In this document: piece by piece, positions 1 to 8,041 of the stretch
How positions within the stretch are numbered: the stretch's first letter is position 1
Layout: each line of letters begins with the position of its first letter
NCBI RefSeq assembly: GCF_965233615.1
Contig: NZ_OZ247495.1
DNA length: 64,000 nucleotides
Direction: 5' to 3' (one strand)
Source: Pelagibius sp028280305
GTDB taxonomy: Bacteria; Pseudomonadota; Alphaproteobacteria; Kiloniellales; Kiloniellaceae
The notes under the pieces: generated by a model
The model's database searches: none
Told to the model about the DNA's origin: nothing
Seen by the model: the letters and a program-made list of their open reading frames with translations, nothing else
Translations under genes and position numbers: made by a program

Positions 1-226
1 GAAGGGAATCGGGTTCATGCGGCTTGCGGCTTCCCTGTTGGTTTCCCGTTCATTCTACGGCCTGTGAACGGTCAGCTTAAACGTTTGCATAAAAAATAAA
101 TCGTATATCTGACGGCATCATTGACAAGCGAGCCCGAGTTGCGATTTTAACCGGCCGATTCAGGTCGCCGCTGCATAGCCGCTCTGCACCCATAGCGGGT
201 TTTATGCTTCATATAGAAGCGTCATA
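1..226. other. Left-edge non-coding region
   Basis: No convincing complete gene. The stretch around 88-115 is AT-rich and could hold a promoter for the rightward MATE gene. A minus-strand ATG at 16-18, preceded on that strand by a purine-rich AGGGAAG stretch, could be the start of a divergent gene leaving the window, but only six codons are visible, so it is not called. Confidence 0.4.
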
Positions 227-1663
227 GTGGGAACGATGTCAAAGAGTCTCTTTTCTGATCCCGGCACTCCGGGAACCAGCGGCTCCCGGTCACCTGGCGG
301 TCTCTGGCGCCGGGAAATTTGGGAAACCCTATGCCTTTCAGCGCCGCTGGCCTTCACCCAGCTGGCGATGATCGGCATCAACACGACCGATATTGTGATG
401 ATGGGCTGGCTGGGTCCGGAGGATCTGGCCGCCGGTGCCCTGGGCATGAATATCTATATCCCGCTTTTCCTTTTCGGGCTGGGGATTGCCACGGTGGTCG
501 CCCCGATGGTGGCCCAGGCGCTTGGCGGGCGGGATTTCAAGGGCGTGCGCCGCACGGTCCGCCAGGGCTTCTGGCTGACCCTGGTGTTCTCGGTGATCTT
601 CAGTCTGGTGATCTGGAATGGGCGCTGGATCATGCTGCTTTTCGGGCAGGAGGCCGATGTCGCCCTGCGGGCCGACGCCTATCTGAAGGCGGTCACCTGG
701 GCCCTGCTGCCCAGCCTGTGGTTCGTGGTGTTGCGCTGTTTCGTGACCGCCCATTCCCGTCCGCGTTCCGCCCTGGTCATCACGCTGCTGGCGGTCGCCG
801 TCAACGCGGTCGGCAACTACGGCCTGATGTTCGGCAACTTCGGTCTGCCGCGCTGGGAACTGATGGGGGCGGGGATCACCAGTTCCGTCGTCTCCTGGCT
901 CATGTTCGCAGCCCTGCTGGGCTTTGTGCTCTGGGACCGGCGCTTCAAGCGCTACGCCATCCTGCTGCGTTTCTGGCGCCCGGACTGGCCGCGCTTTCGT
1001 GAACTGTTCCGCCTCGGACTGCCGATCGGGCTGACCCTGCTGGCGGAAACGGGCTTGTTCTCCGGTGCCGCTTTCCTGATGGGGCTGATCAGCACTGAAG
1101 CGCTGGCGGCCCATGCCATCGCGCTGCAGTGTGCGGCGGTGGCCTTTATGGTGCCGATGGGGATCAGCCAGGCCGCTGTGGTGCGTGTCGGCCTGGCCGC
1201 CGGATCGCGCGACGCTGCCGCGGTGGGCCGGGCCGGCTGGTCCTCGCTGATCGTCGGCACCCTCTTCATGACCGGCTCGGCGCTGGTGTTCTGGTTTGCG
1301 GGGCGGCAGCTTGTCGGCTTGTTTCTGGACCTGGACCTGCCGGCAAATCAAGGGGTTGTCCAGTTGGCGGTTTCCTTCCTGGTGATCGCGGCTCTTTTTC
1401 AGTTGGTCGACGGCGCCCAGGTCATCGGCGTCTCCGCCCTGCGCGGCCTGAAAGACACCAAGGTGCCGATGTGGCTCGCCCTGACCGGTTATTGGGGTGT
1501 CGGCTTCGGCACCTCCGCGGTGCTCGCTTTTCCGCTCGGCCTTGACGGCATGGGCGTTTGGATCGGGCTGGCGGTTGGCCTCGCCTTTGTCGCCGTTGCC
1601 GCGGTCTGGCGTTTTCACCGACGCGCTGTCCTGCTGCCCAACGGTGGTCTGGCGGTCGCGTGA
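227..1663 (+). CDS. MATE family multidrug/Na+ antiporter
   Basis: Inner-membrane exporter of the multi-antimicrobial extrusion (MATE, NorM-like) family, which expels cationic drugs or metabolites in exchange for Na+ or H+. The 478-residue product has about twelve hydrophobic segments in two similar halves. It has the family's typical N-terminal pattern (LCLSAPLAFTQLAMIGINTTD, then a short loop and MGWLGPEDLAAGALG) and normal family length. The start is uncertain: GTG at 227, or ATG at 236 three codons downstream; neither has a strong ribosome site. The stop codon overlaps the GTG start of tlyA (GTGA), so the two genes are probably translationally coupled. The substrate cannot be predicted. 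Confidence 0.88.
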   Translation: MGTMSKSLFSDPGTPGTSGSRSPGGLWRREIWETLCLSAPLAFTQLAMIGINTTDIVMMGWLGPEDLAAGALGMNIYIPLFLFGLGIATVVAPMVAQALGGRDFKGVRRTVRQGFWLTLVFSVIFSLVIWNGRWIMLLFGQEADVALRADAYLKAVTWALLPSLWFVVLRCFVTAHSRPRSALVITLLAVAVNAVGNYGLMFGNFGLPRWELMGAGITSSVVSWLMFAALLGFVLWDRRFKRYAILLRFWRPDWPRFRELFRLGLPIGLTLLAETGLFSGAAFLMGLISTEALAAHAIALQCAAVAFMVPMGISQAAVVRVGLAAGSRDAAAVGRAGWSSLIVGTLFMTGSALVFWFAGRQLVGLFLDLDLPANQGVVQLAVSFLVIAALFQLVDGAQVIGVSALRGLKDTKVPMWLALTGYWGVGFGTSAVLAFPLGLDGMGVWIGLAVGLAFVAVAAVWRFHRRAVLLPNGGLAVA

Positions 1664-2412
1664 CCAAGGCGCTGAAGGTCAGGGCCGACGTTGCCCTGGT
1701 GGACCGTGGTCTGGTCGAAAGCCGCAGCAAGGCCCAGGCGCTGATCATGGCCGGCAAGGTCTTTGCCGGCGAACGCAAACTGGCCAAGGCGGGGGAGGCG
1801 ATTGCCGCCGATCAGGTGTTGGAGGTGCGCGGTCAGGACCATCCCTGGGTCAGCCGCGGCGGGTTGAAACTGGCGCGCGCGCTGGAGGTTTTCCGGATCG
1901 ATCCGGCGGGCGCCGTCTGTCTCGATCTCGGGGCTTCGACCGGCGGCTTCACCGATGTTCTTCTGAGCGCGGGGGCGGCGCGGGTCTATGCCGTTGATGT
2001 CGGCCATGGCCAGCTTGCCTGGAAGCTGCGCAACGATCCCCGCGTCGTGGTGCTGGAGCGCACCAACGCCCGAAATCTCACATCTGCCGAGGTGCCGGAA
2101 CCGGTCGATCTGCTGGTTTGCGATGCCAGCTTCATCGGCCTGGAGGTGATCCTGCCCGCCCCCCTGGCCCTGGCCAAACCCAACGCCAGCCTTGTGGTGT
2201 TGATCAAGCCGCAGTTCGAAGTCGGACGGGAGAACGTCGGCAAGGGTGGTGTGGTTCGCGATCCCGCCCTGCACGACCAGGTCTGTCGGCGCATCGAATC
2301 CTGGATGAACGCGCAGCCCGGCTGGCGCGTTGACGGGATCTGCGAAAGCCCGATCACCGGACCGGAAGGCAACAAGGAATTCCTGCTCGCCGCCTTCAAG
2401 AACAGCGGCTAG
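1660..2412 (+). CDS. tlyA: TlyA-family 16S/23S rRNA 2'-O-methyltransferase
   Basis: Member of the TlyA/hemolysin A family, S4-domain proteins that methylate rRNA 2'-hydroxyls with S-adenosylmethionine. The product has 250 residues. An S4 RNA-binding domain fills about residues 3-65 (RADVALVDRGLVESRSKAQA), followed by an FtsJ/RrmJ-like Rossmann methyltransferase with the SAM motif LDLGASTGGFTDVLL near residue 87. Candidate K-D-K-E catalytic residues are in RGGLK, VCDAS, LIKPQ and FEVG. An open frame extends upstream to 1558 inside the MATE gene, but the GTG at 1660 overlapping the MATE stop gives the family's usual N-terminus. In many alphaproteobacteria tlyA lies near isoprenoid and rRNA-modification genes; the rlmD gene 3 kb away fits that. 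Confidence 0.92.
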   Translation: MTKALKVRADVALVDRGLVESRSKAQALIMAGKVFAGERKLAKAGEAIAADQVLEVRGQDHPWVSRGGLKLARALEVFRIDPAGAVCLDLGASTGGFTDVLLSAGAARVYAVDVGHGQLAWKLRNDPRVVVLERTNARNLTSAEVPEPVDLLVCDASFIGLEVILPAPLALAKPNASLVVLIKPQFEVGRENVGKGGVVRDPALHDQVCRRIESWMNAQPGWRVDGICESPITGPEGNKEFLLAAFKNSG

Positions 2413-2493
2413 ATCGGATCATGTTTTATCGGAACCACTTCGTGGTTGCGCCAAAACATGTGAATCCGATCGACATTAAATGGTTAGAGCAGA
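2412..2493. repeat. Dispersed palindromic repeat, copy 1
   Basis: An 82-bp element starting at the tlyA stop codon. Its arms around CATGTTTT / AAAACATG and ATCGGAT / ATCCGAT pair across GGAACCACTTCGTGGTTGCG, giving an imperfect hairpin. A second copy at 63789-63870 is 69/82 identical by direct comparison. Both follow a CTAGATCG sequence. It lies between convergent tlyA and sppA and may act as a terminator or transcript stabiliser. Confidence 0.75.
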
Positions 2494-2547
2494 TTCACCG
2501 GGTTTAATGGATCGCTGAAGCGATTCCATCAAACCCGGATCTGCTCT
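2486..2547. repeat. Long hairpin at base of IS5 insertion
   Basis: AGAGCAGAT at 2486-2494 is the exact reverse complement of ATCTGCTCT at 2539-2547. Inside these arms, CCGGGTTT pairs with AAACCCGG, and an inner ATGGATCGC / GCGATTCCAT stem closes on a short loop. It continues directly from the 82-bp repeat, and its last bases overlap the CTAG target of the IS5 element. Likely a palindromic repeat or bidirectional terminator for the convergent genes. Confidence 0.7.
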
Positions 2548-2549
2548 AG

Positions 2550-3396
2550 GGTCGAGACTCAATTGAGCCACCAAGTGATAGATGCGGCCAGACAGATGGC
2601 GGCGAGGAAGATATCGGCGCGCTTGTCGTAGCGGGTTGCTATCCTTCTGAAATCCTTGAGCCGACAGAACATCCGCTCCACGCGGTTGCGGTCTCGGTAG
2701 GCGACTTTGTCGTACGATTGAGGATGCTTGCGGGTTGGGTTTGGAGGGATGACCGGCTGGCAGCCTCGTTCGATCAACCAGTCCCGCAGCTTTGCGGCGT
2801 CATAGGCGCGATCGGCCAGGAGCCGTTTAGGGGTTGGTATGCGCTCGAGAAGCATGGCCGCGCCGACCAGATCATGGGTCTGTCCGGGCGTGATCGAGAG
2901 GGCAATAGGGCGCCCCAGTGCATCGGTTATGGCATGAATTTTAGTCGTCCGTCCGCCGCGCGATCGACCGATTGCGTGCTCGAAGTCCCCCCTTTTGCCC
3001 CCGCCGCCGAGCGGTGCGCCTTGATGTGGGTGGAATCGACCGCTGTGGTCGATACGACAACACTTTTACCCGTCAGGGCGTAGAAAATATCCTCCCAAAC
3101 CCCTTGCTTGCTCCAGCGATTGAAGCGGTTGTAGATCGTCGTGTAGGGGTCGTATTCCGACGGACAGTCGCGCCAGCGCGCTCCGACCTTGAGCATATGG
3201 ACGATACCGGAAATCACCCGACGGTCATCCACCCGATGAGCCCCGCGCCGACCGCGCGGCAGATAAGGCTCGATCCGAGCCCATTCCTCGTCCGAAAGCC
3301 AGTAAAGCCGTGCCATCCAATCCTCCCTGCCTTGGGAAACCTGGATCAAAGAATCACAACTGCAGACGTAGGGGAATCCCTAATTGAGTACCGACC
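2550..3396 (-). mobile_element. IS5 family (IS427-type) insertion sequence
   Basis: An 847-bp element bounded by CTAG at 2546-2549 and 3397-3400, read as the target duplication. Terminal inverted repeats are GGTCGAGACTCAATT on the left and, complemented, GGTCGGTACTCAATT on the right (13 of 15 matching). It carries a transposase in two overlapping frames joined by a slippery site, the organisation typical of the IS427 subgroup. Ends, duplication and catalytic residues all look intact, so the copy is probably recent and possibly active. It inserted between tlyA and sppA without touching either gene. Confidence 0.85.
2559..3316 (-). CDS. IS5 family transposase, programmed -1 frameshift
   Basis: DDE transposase translated from two frames. 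The upstream frame starts at ATG 3316 behind a GGGAGGA ribosome site (MARLYWLSDEEWARIEPYLP). It includes the first catalytic Asp (TTAVDSTHIKAHR) and ends shortly after the frameshift. At 2987-2996 the coding strand reads AAAAGGGGGG; a -1 slip there joins it to DFEHAIGRSRGGRTTKIHA and then to the second Asp (LLADRAYDA) and the Glu (NRVERMFCRLKDFRR). The fused product is about 252 residues, normal for the group. Without slippage the frame ends at 2927. The shift at a classic slippery run argues for programmed frameshifting, not decay. Confidence 0.85.
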
Positions 3397-3415
3397 CTAG
3401 TCGCGGAACCGCATC

Positions 3416-5245
3416 TTATCGCAGCGCCGTATCGGGAACCGGTCCGGTATGCAGGGTCTGGCCGCGGGGATCGGCGTTGAGGCTTTCGAGGGCCCCGACC
3501 AGCGGCGCCAGCGCCTGGGCCAGGCGAGCCAGACTGCGCACCATCGTACGTACCGCCGAATTTTCGATCTCTCCACCCATGGCGTCTTCCAGCAAGGCCG
3601 AGAAGGGGTCGCGCTCTTCCGGATAGGCCAAGAGCTGCACCGCCGCATCTGCGGGAATGCCGGCCGCTTCCTTGGCGAGGTTCAGCGCCTTGCGATAACC
3701 GCCCAGGTCATCCACCAGGCCGGCGGCGAGGGCATCTTCGCCGGACCAGATGCGTCCGCCTGCAGCCGCCAGAACCTCTTCACGCGAGAGGTTGCGGCCG
3801 CGCGCAACCTTTTCCGTAAAGTCAGCGTAGGTCGTATCCAGGGTCGACTGCAGCCAGTCCCATTCCTCGCGGGAAAAGGGCGCATGGGGGCTCCAGAGAT
3901 TGGCCCGGCGCCCAGCCTGCACACCGTCCCAGTTTACCCCCAGGTCCTGCCAGAGTTCATTCAGGGCGAACTTGCCGGTGACCACGCCGATGGAGCCGGT
4001 GAGGGTACCGGGCTGGGCGACGATGCTGTGCGCCGCTGCGGAGACGAAGTATCCGCCCGATCCGGCGATATTGCCCATCGAGACGACGACCGGCTTGCCC
4101 AGGTCGCGGGCCCGCTGGACTTCGCGCCAGATGGTGTCTGAAGCCACGTAAGACCCGCCGGGGCTGTCGACCCGGAACAGGATCGCGGCCACCTCAGGAT
4201 CATCGATTGCCGTGGCCAGGGCGTCGGCAACATCGACCGCGCCCATGGAGACGTTGCCGAACACGGGATCGTTTTCGCCCTGTTCGAGCACGATGGGACC
4301 GCTGCCATGCACCAGGGCGATGATCGGGGCGTCTTCAAGCACCCCGTTGTCTTCCCCGGCGGTTGCCCTGGCATAGTCGCGCAGGGAGACAAGCTCGGCC
4401 TCCGGCCCGGCGGCAACCTCGACGGCATTACTGGCCTCATCCCAGTAGCCCAGCTTGTCGACCAGTCCGCGCTGCAAGGCGTCGCTGCCGCGGTGAGGCG
4501 CGTTGTCGATGAGGCCGCGCACGGCGCCGGCCTCCAGGTTGCGGGCCTCGGCCACAGCGGTAACGATCTGGGAGAGGGTGGAATCCAGATAGCGCTGCAG
4601 ATTGCGGCGCTGCGCTTCGGGCAGGCGGGTTTCGGTGAACATCGCCATGGCGCCCTTGTATTCCTCGCGCTGACCGACCTGGGCGCGGACACCATATTCC
4701 TCAAGCAGCTGGCGCAGGAACGGCTGCTCCATGGCAAAGCCGGTGATGTCGACATCGCCGGAGGGCTGCACCCAGATTTCCCCGGCGGCGGAGGCGAGAT
4801 AGTAGTGCAGGGTGCCGTTGCCGGCTTCCCCGAAGGTCTCGGCAAATGCGGTCACCGGTTTGCCCCGGGCGCGAAAGTCGACGATGGCATCGCGCAGCTC
4901 CTGGATCTGGGCGAGCCCGGGATTGCCCCAGCCGGCGCGGATCACAAGGCCTTTCACGCGTTCGTCGCGGGCCGCCGCATGCAGGCTGTCGACCGCATCG
5001 CGCAGGATCAGGGCTGAACCCATGGAGATCTGACCCAGGGGATTGTCTGAACGCTGCTCGATCAGGCCGTCGGCCATGTCCAGCACCAAGACGGAATCTT
5101 CCGGCAACTCGGCCAACTTCGGCTGCCAGCCGCTGAAGTTCTGCAAAATCAGTCCGCCGGCCAGGATTCCGGCGGCGACGAGCAATCCGATCGTCGCGAA
5201 AATCCCGACGAAACACTTGAGAATGAAGAGAATGATTCGTGTCAT
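3416..5245 (-). CDS. sppA: Signal peptide peptidase SppA, 67K type
   Basis: Membrane-anchored serine protease that degrades cleaved signal peptides. The 609-residue product is the long form made of two tandem Clp/crotonase-like domains. A transmembrane anchor occupies about residues 4-34. The general-base lysine is K197 (REEYKGAMAMF) in the N-terminal domain, and the nucleophile is S396 (GNIAGSGGYF) in the C-terminal domain, matching the spacing of the E. coli Lys209/Ser409 pair. The start at 5245 puts the anchor at the N-terminus as expected. The gene is divergent from rlmD across a 252-bp region with no other gene, which should hold both promoters. Its 3' end is 16 bp from the IS5 target duplication and is intact. 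Confidence 0.93.
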   Translation of the reverse strand: MTRIILFILKCFVGIFATIGLLVAAGILAGGLILQNFSGWQPKLAELPEDSVLVLDMADGLIEQRSDNPLGQISMGSALILRDAVDSLHAAARDERVKGLVIRAGWGNPGLAQIQELRDAIVDFRARGKPVTAFAETFGEAGNGTLHYYLASAAGEIWVQPSGDVDITGFAMEQPFLRQLLEEYGVRAQVGQREEYKGAMAMFTETRLPEAQRRNLQRYLDSTLSQIVTAVAEARNLEAGAVRGLIDNAPHRGSDALQRGLVDKLGYWDEASNAVEVAAGPEAELVSLRDYARATAGEDNGVLEDAPIIALVHGSGPIVLEQGENDPVFGNVSMGAVDVADALATAIDDPEVAAILFRVDSPGGSYVASDTIWREVQRARDLGKPVVVSMGNIAGSGGYFVSAAAHSIVAQPGTLTGSIGVVTGKFALNELWQDLGVNWDGVQAGRRANLWSPHAPFSREEWDWLQSTLDTTYADFTEKVARGRNLSREEVLAAAGGRIWSGEDALAAGLVDDLGGYRKALNLAKEAAGIPADAAVQLLAYPEERDPFSALLEDAMGGEIENSAVRTMVRSLARLAQALAPLVGALESLNADPRGQTLHTGPVPDTALR

Positions 5246-5497
5246 GGGCCTATATCAGCCTTTGCGCGCCGTCAGTGCCAGTGAAATTTTAGCGCCAGGT
5301 CAGTGCGATTTGTCGCAATGGAGCTTGTCGTCAAGCCGGGCTGAGTCATCCAAAACCGGGCTTGTCAGCACGCAGTCTTCAGCGCAGTCTCCCGCACTTC
5401 CGACGACAAGCGTGGTTTTCAGACGTGGTTCCAGCGATACACCCAACCTCCTACGGTCCTCCGGCCCCTGCGGACAACGGCTTCGCGCCGGTGACCC

Positions 5498-6790
5498 TTG
5501 CGCCGTAGAGCGCGCGGCGGCGGTGGCCGTCAGGCGGAAGTCGTGATCAGCGGCCTCGGCGCCAAAGGCGACGGCCTGGCGGAGATCGACGGCCGGCCGC
5601 TGTTTCTGCCCCAGACCGTGCCCGGCGACCGGGTGCTGGCCCGGGTGACCGGGGAGCGCAGCGGCGGCTTCAAGGGCACGGTGATCGAGTTGCTGGAGGC
5701 CGGTCCTCTGCGCGCCGAACCACCTTGTCCTTTCTTCGGGCCCTGCGGCGGCTGTGCCCTGCAGCACTTCGACGAGGCGGCCTATGGCGACTGGAAGGCC
5801 GCGTTGCTGCCGCAGGCCCTGGAGCGCCGTGGCCTGGAAGCCGGGAAGCTGAACCCCCTGGTGAAGATCCCGCCGGGACGGCGCCGGCGTCTGGTGCTGT
5901 CCGCCACCCGAACTGCAAAGACGGTCCTGCTCGGCTATCACGAGCGCGAGTCCCACCAACTGGTGGATATCGACCACTGTCTGCTGGCGACACCGGGCCT
6001 CACGGCCTTGCTGCCGCCGCTGCACGACTTTCTGGGCGCGCTGCTGTCGGTACGGGAGGAGGCGCGGATTACGCTGCTTGAAAGCGAAACCGGCCTCGAT
6101 CTGTTGATCGACTCGCGCCATCCTTTGGCGCTGCGCGACCGCGAGCTGCTGGCGGCTTTCGCCGAGACCGCCGACCTGGCGCGTCTTTCCTGGGCCGACA
6201 GCGGGGCGGAGGCCGAACTCGTCAGTCTGCGGCGCGAACCCCTGCTGACCTTTGGCGGTGTGCCGGTGGTGCCGCCGCCCGGCGGTTTCGTGCAGCCCAG
6301 TGCCGAGGGGCAGCAGGCCCTCGTCGACCACGTGATGGCCGCGACACCGAAGACGGCAAAGACGGCCGCCGATCTGTTTTCCGGCTGTGGGACCTTTTCT
6401 TTTCCCCTCGCCGAGCGGTTGGAGGTTTATGCCGCTGAGGGGGAGCGGGACGCCGTGGCCGCGCTCTCCGCCGCCGCACGACGTTCAGACCGGGCCGCCC
6501 GCATCACCGCCGAGGTCCGTGATCTCGCCCGCTTCCCGGTATTGGCCGACGAGCTTTCCGGCGGCGATGTGGTTGTTTTCGACCCGCCGCGCAACGGCGC
6601 CCGCGAACAGGTCCGCGAACTGGCGGCCAGCGACGTTCCCCTGGTGATCGCCGTCTCCTGCAATCCGACGACCTTTGCCCGCGACGCCCGCAGCCTGGTG
6701 GACGGCGGCTACCGCCTGAAAGAAGCAACCCCGATCGACCAGTTCCCCTGGTCCGGCCATCTGGAGCTGGTTGCGGTCTTCGAACGCTAG
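5498..6790 (+). CDS. rlmD: 23S rRNA (uracil-5) methyltransferase, RlmD/RumA-like
   Basis: SAM-dependent m5U methyltransferase of the TrmA/RlmD family. A TRAM RNA-binding domain lies at about residues 13-70. Four [4Fe-4S] ligand cysteines follow at C77, C83, C86 (PPCPFFGPCGGCALQ) and C161, spaced as in E. coli RlmD. The SAM-binding motif is DLFSGCGTFSFPLA at 292-305, the DPPRNG motif is near 362, and the catalytic cysteine is C388 (AVSCNPTTFARD). The start is uncertain: TTG at 5498 gives a 12-residue basic leader; GTG at 5540 is an alternative. The stop codon TAG is shared with the left end of an IS630 element: TA is the target dinucleotide and G is the first base of the element. Exact target position on rRNA is inferred. 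Confidence 0.85.
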   Translation: MRRRARGGGGRQAEVVISGLGAKGDGLAEIDGRPLFLPQTVPGDRVLARVTGERSGGFKGTVIELLEAGPLRAEPPCPFFGPCGGCALQHFDEAAYGDWKAALLPQALERRGLEAGKLNPLVKIPPGRRRRLVLSATRTAKTVLLGYHERESHQLVDIDHCLLATPGLTALLPPLHDFLGALLSVREEARITLLESETGLDLLIDSRHPLALRDRELLAAFAETADLARLSWADSGAEAELVSLRREPLLTFGGVPVVPPPGGFVQPSAEGQQALVDHVMAATPKTAKTAADLFSGCGTFSFPLAERLEVYAAEGERDAVAALSAAARRSDRAARITAEVRDLARFPVLADELSGGDVVVFDPPRNGAREQVRELAASDVPLVIAVSCNPTTFARDARSLVDGGYRLKEATPIDQFPWSGHLELVAVFER

Positions 6791-7838
6791 AGCGTTTCAC
6801 GTTTTGACGGAAGCATATCCAGCGTTTTGGAAGTAGTTGGCGCATTCCTGTGCCTGGATGGTTGCGAGGAGCTGGCCGAGGTGGCGCCAGGTGTCATCGG
6901 TGCTTCGGCGTTGGGCAAGGCGCATCCAGTGTTTGATTTTGGCGAAGGCCTGCTCGATGGGGTTGAGGTCGGGCGAGTAGGGTGGCAGGAACCAGAGCCG
7001 TGCGCCGGCGGCCTTTATGGCGGCTCGGACGGCCTTGGATTTGTGGCTGCCGAGGTTGTCCATCACGACGATGTCGCCGGGCCTCAAGGTGGGCAGGAGT
7101 AGCTGGTCGACGTAGGCGCGAAATGCCTGGCCGTTGATCGGGCCGTCGAAGACGCAAGGAGCGGTCAGGCCATCGCACCTGAGGGCCGCCAGGAAGGTCA
7201 TGGTGCGCCAACGGCCTTGCGGGGCAAAGCCGCGCAGGCGCTTGCCCTTTGGTCCCCAACCGCGCAGCGGCGCCATATTGGTCTTGATCCAGGTCTCATC
7301 GATGAAGACGAGGCGCTGGGGATCGAGCCGGCTCTGCCAGGACTTCCAGCGCCATCGCCGCCGGGCGATGTCGACGCGCGTCTGCTCAAGAGCGAACAGC
7401 GTTTTTTTTGAAGCGCAATCCCTCGCGGCGCAGGAACAGCCAGACCGCATTGTGGGAGACCTTGACCCCGCGCGCGGCCAACTCGTCCTTCAAGCCGTGC
7501 AGGGTCAGGTGCGGGGTCTGCTCGATCCGTTCCACGATGAACGCCCGATGCGGCTCCAGAAGCCGACGACGGTGACCGCCAACCTTGCCTGGCGCAACGC
7601 TACCCGTCGCCCGATAGCGCTGATGCCACTTCACCACTGAAGACACTGCCACACCGAACCTCTTGGCAACCACACGACAGCTCTCGCCTGCTTGCAGGGC
7701 CGCTATCGCGCGCTCACGAAGGTCATTCGAATAGGGTCGCGTCATGCATGCTGGCCTCCTACTCCAGTAGAAAGCTTGAATCACAAATCCGCGCCCCTGG
7801 GAACCCACATTCCGATTCAATCAATGCGTGAAACGCTC
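6790..7838 (-). mobile_element. IS630 family insertion sequence
   Basis: A 1049-bp element flanked by TA at 6788-6789 and 7839-7840, the dinucleotide target duplicated by this family. The ends are inverted repeats: GAGCGTTTCACG on the left and its exact complement on the right, with weaker similarity further in. It encodes one transposase split over two frames. The insertion cut the TA of the rlmD stop codon; bases to the right (TAGAGGG) show the pre-insertion stop was also TAG. It now separates rlmD from a large palindrome at 7868-7982. An alternative reading is that the end palindromes belong to a host repeat into which the IS jumped. Confidence 0.82.
6797..7745 (-). CDS. IS630 family transposase, frameshifted
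   Basis: DDE transposase of the Tc1/mariner-related IS630 family. The first frame starts at ATG 7745 (MTRPYSNDLRERAIAALQ) behind an AGGAGG site. It encodes the helix-turn-helix region (VVAKRFGVAVSSVVKWHQRY) and ends at 7386. The second frame carries the catalytic domain with D (RLVFIDETW), D (IVVMDNLGSHKSK) and E (SPDLNPIEQAFAKIK). The frames overlap at eight A residues on the coding strand (7402-7409). Loss of one A, by ribosomal +1 shift or transcriptional slippage, joins LRFKK to TLFALEQ and yields a normal 315-residue protein. The stop TGA lies inside the terminal inverted repeat. Slippage at a homopolymer is common in this family, so I read it as functional. Confidence 0.82.
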
Positions 7839-7867
7839 TAGAGGGCGGTTTTCTTCGCTGGAGAGCT

Positions 7868-7982
7868 CCCCCTCACCCCGACCCTCTCCCACGAGGGGAG
7901 AGGGGGAACCAAAAACGTTGGCTCCAATTCCCTCTCCCCTTGTGGGAGAGGGAGGGGCCCGCGTTAGCGGGAGGGTGAGGGG
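7868..7982. repeat. Large nested palindrome between rlmD and aroC
   Basis: CCCCTCACCC near the left and GGGTGAGGGG at the right form the outer stem. Within it CCCTCTCCCACGAGG and its continuation match, in reverse complement, the block beginning CCCTCTCCCCTTGTG at 22 of 23 positions. Each block is also nearly self-complementary, so the transcript can fold as one long stem or as two hairpins. T-rich sequence (GGCTTTTGGTTTT) follows on the right. It probably served as a shared terminator for convergent rlmD and aroC; GC-rich palindromes of this look are widespread in proteobacteria. Confidence 0.7.
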
Positions 7983-8041
7983 CTTTTGGTTTTAGCGGTC
8001 CGATAACCGCCTAGGCAGACATCAGCCCCGCAAATGTGGCT

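Noticed and set aside
338..1618. A 426-codon minus-strand open frame
   Set aside because: Antisense to the MATE gene; its protein is Gln/His/Arg-rich with no family pattern.
2559..3316. IS5 transposase as a pseudogene
   Set aside because: The single frame break is at an A4G6 slippery site used by this IS group, the catalytic residues are all present and the ends are intact.
6797..7745. IS630 transposase as a pseudogene
   Set aside because: The frame break is at an eight-A run and slippage restores a normal protein; slippage at such runs is known in the family.
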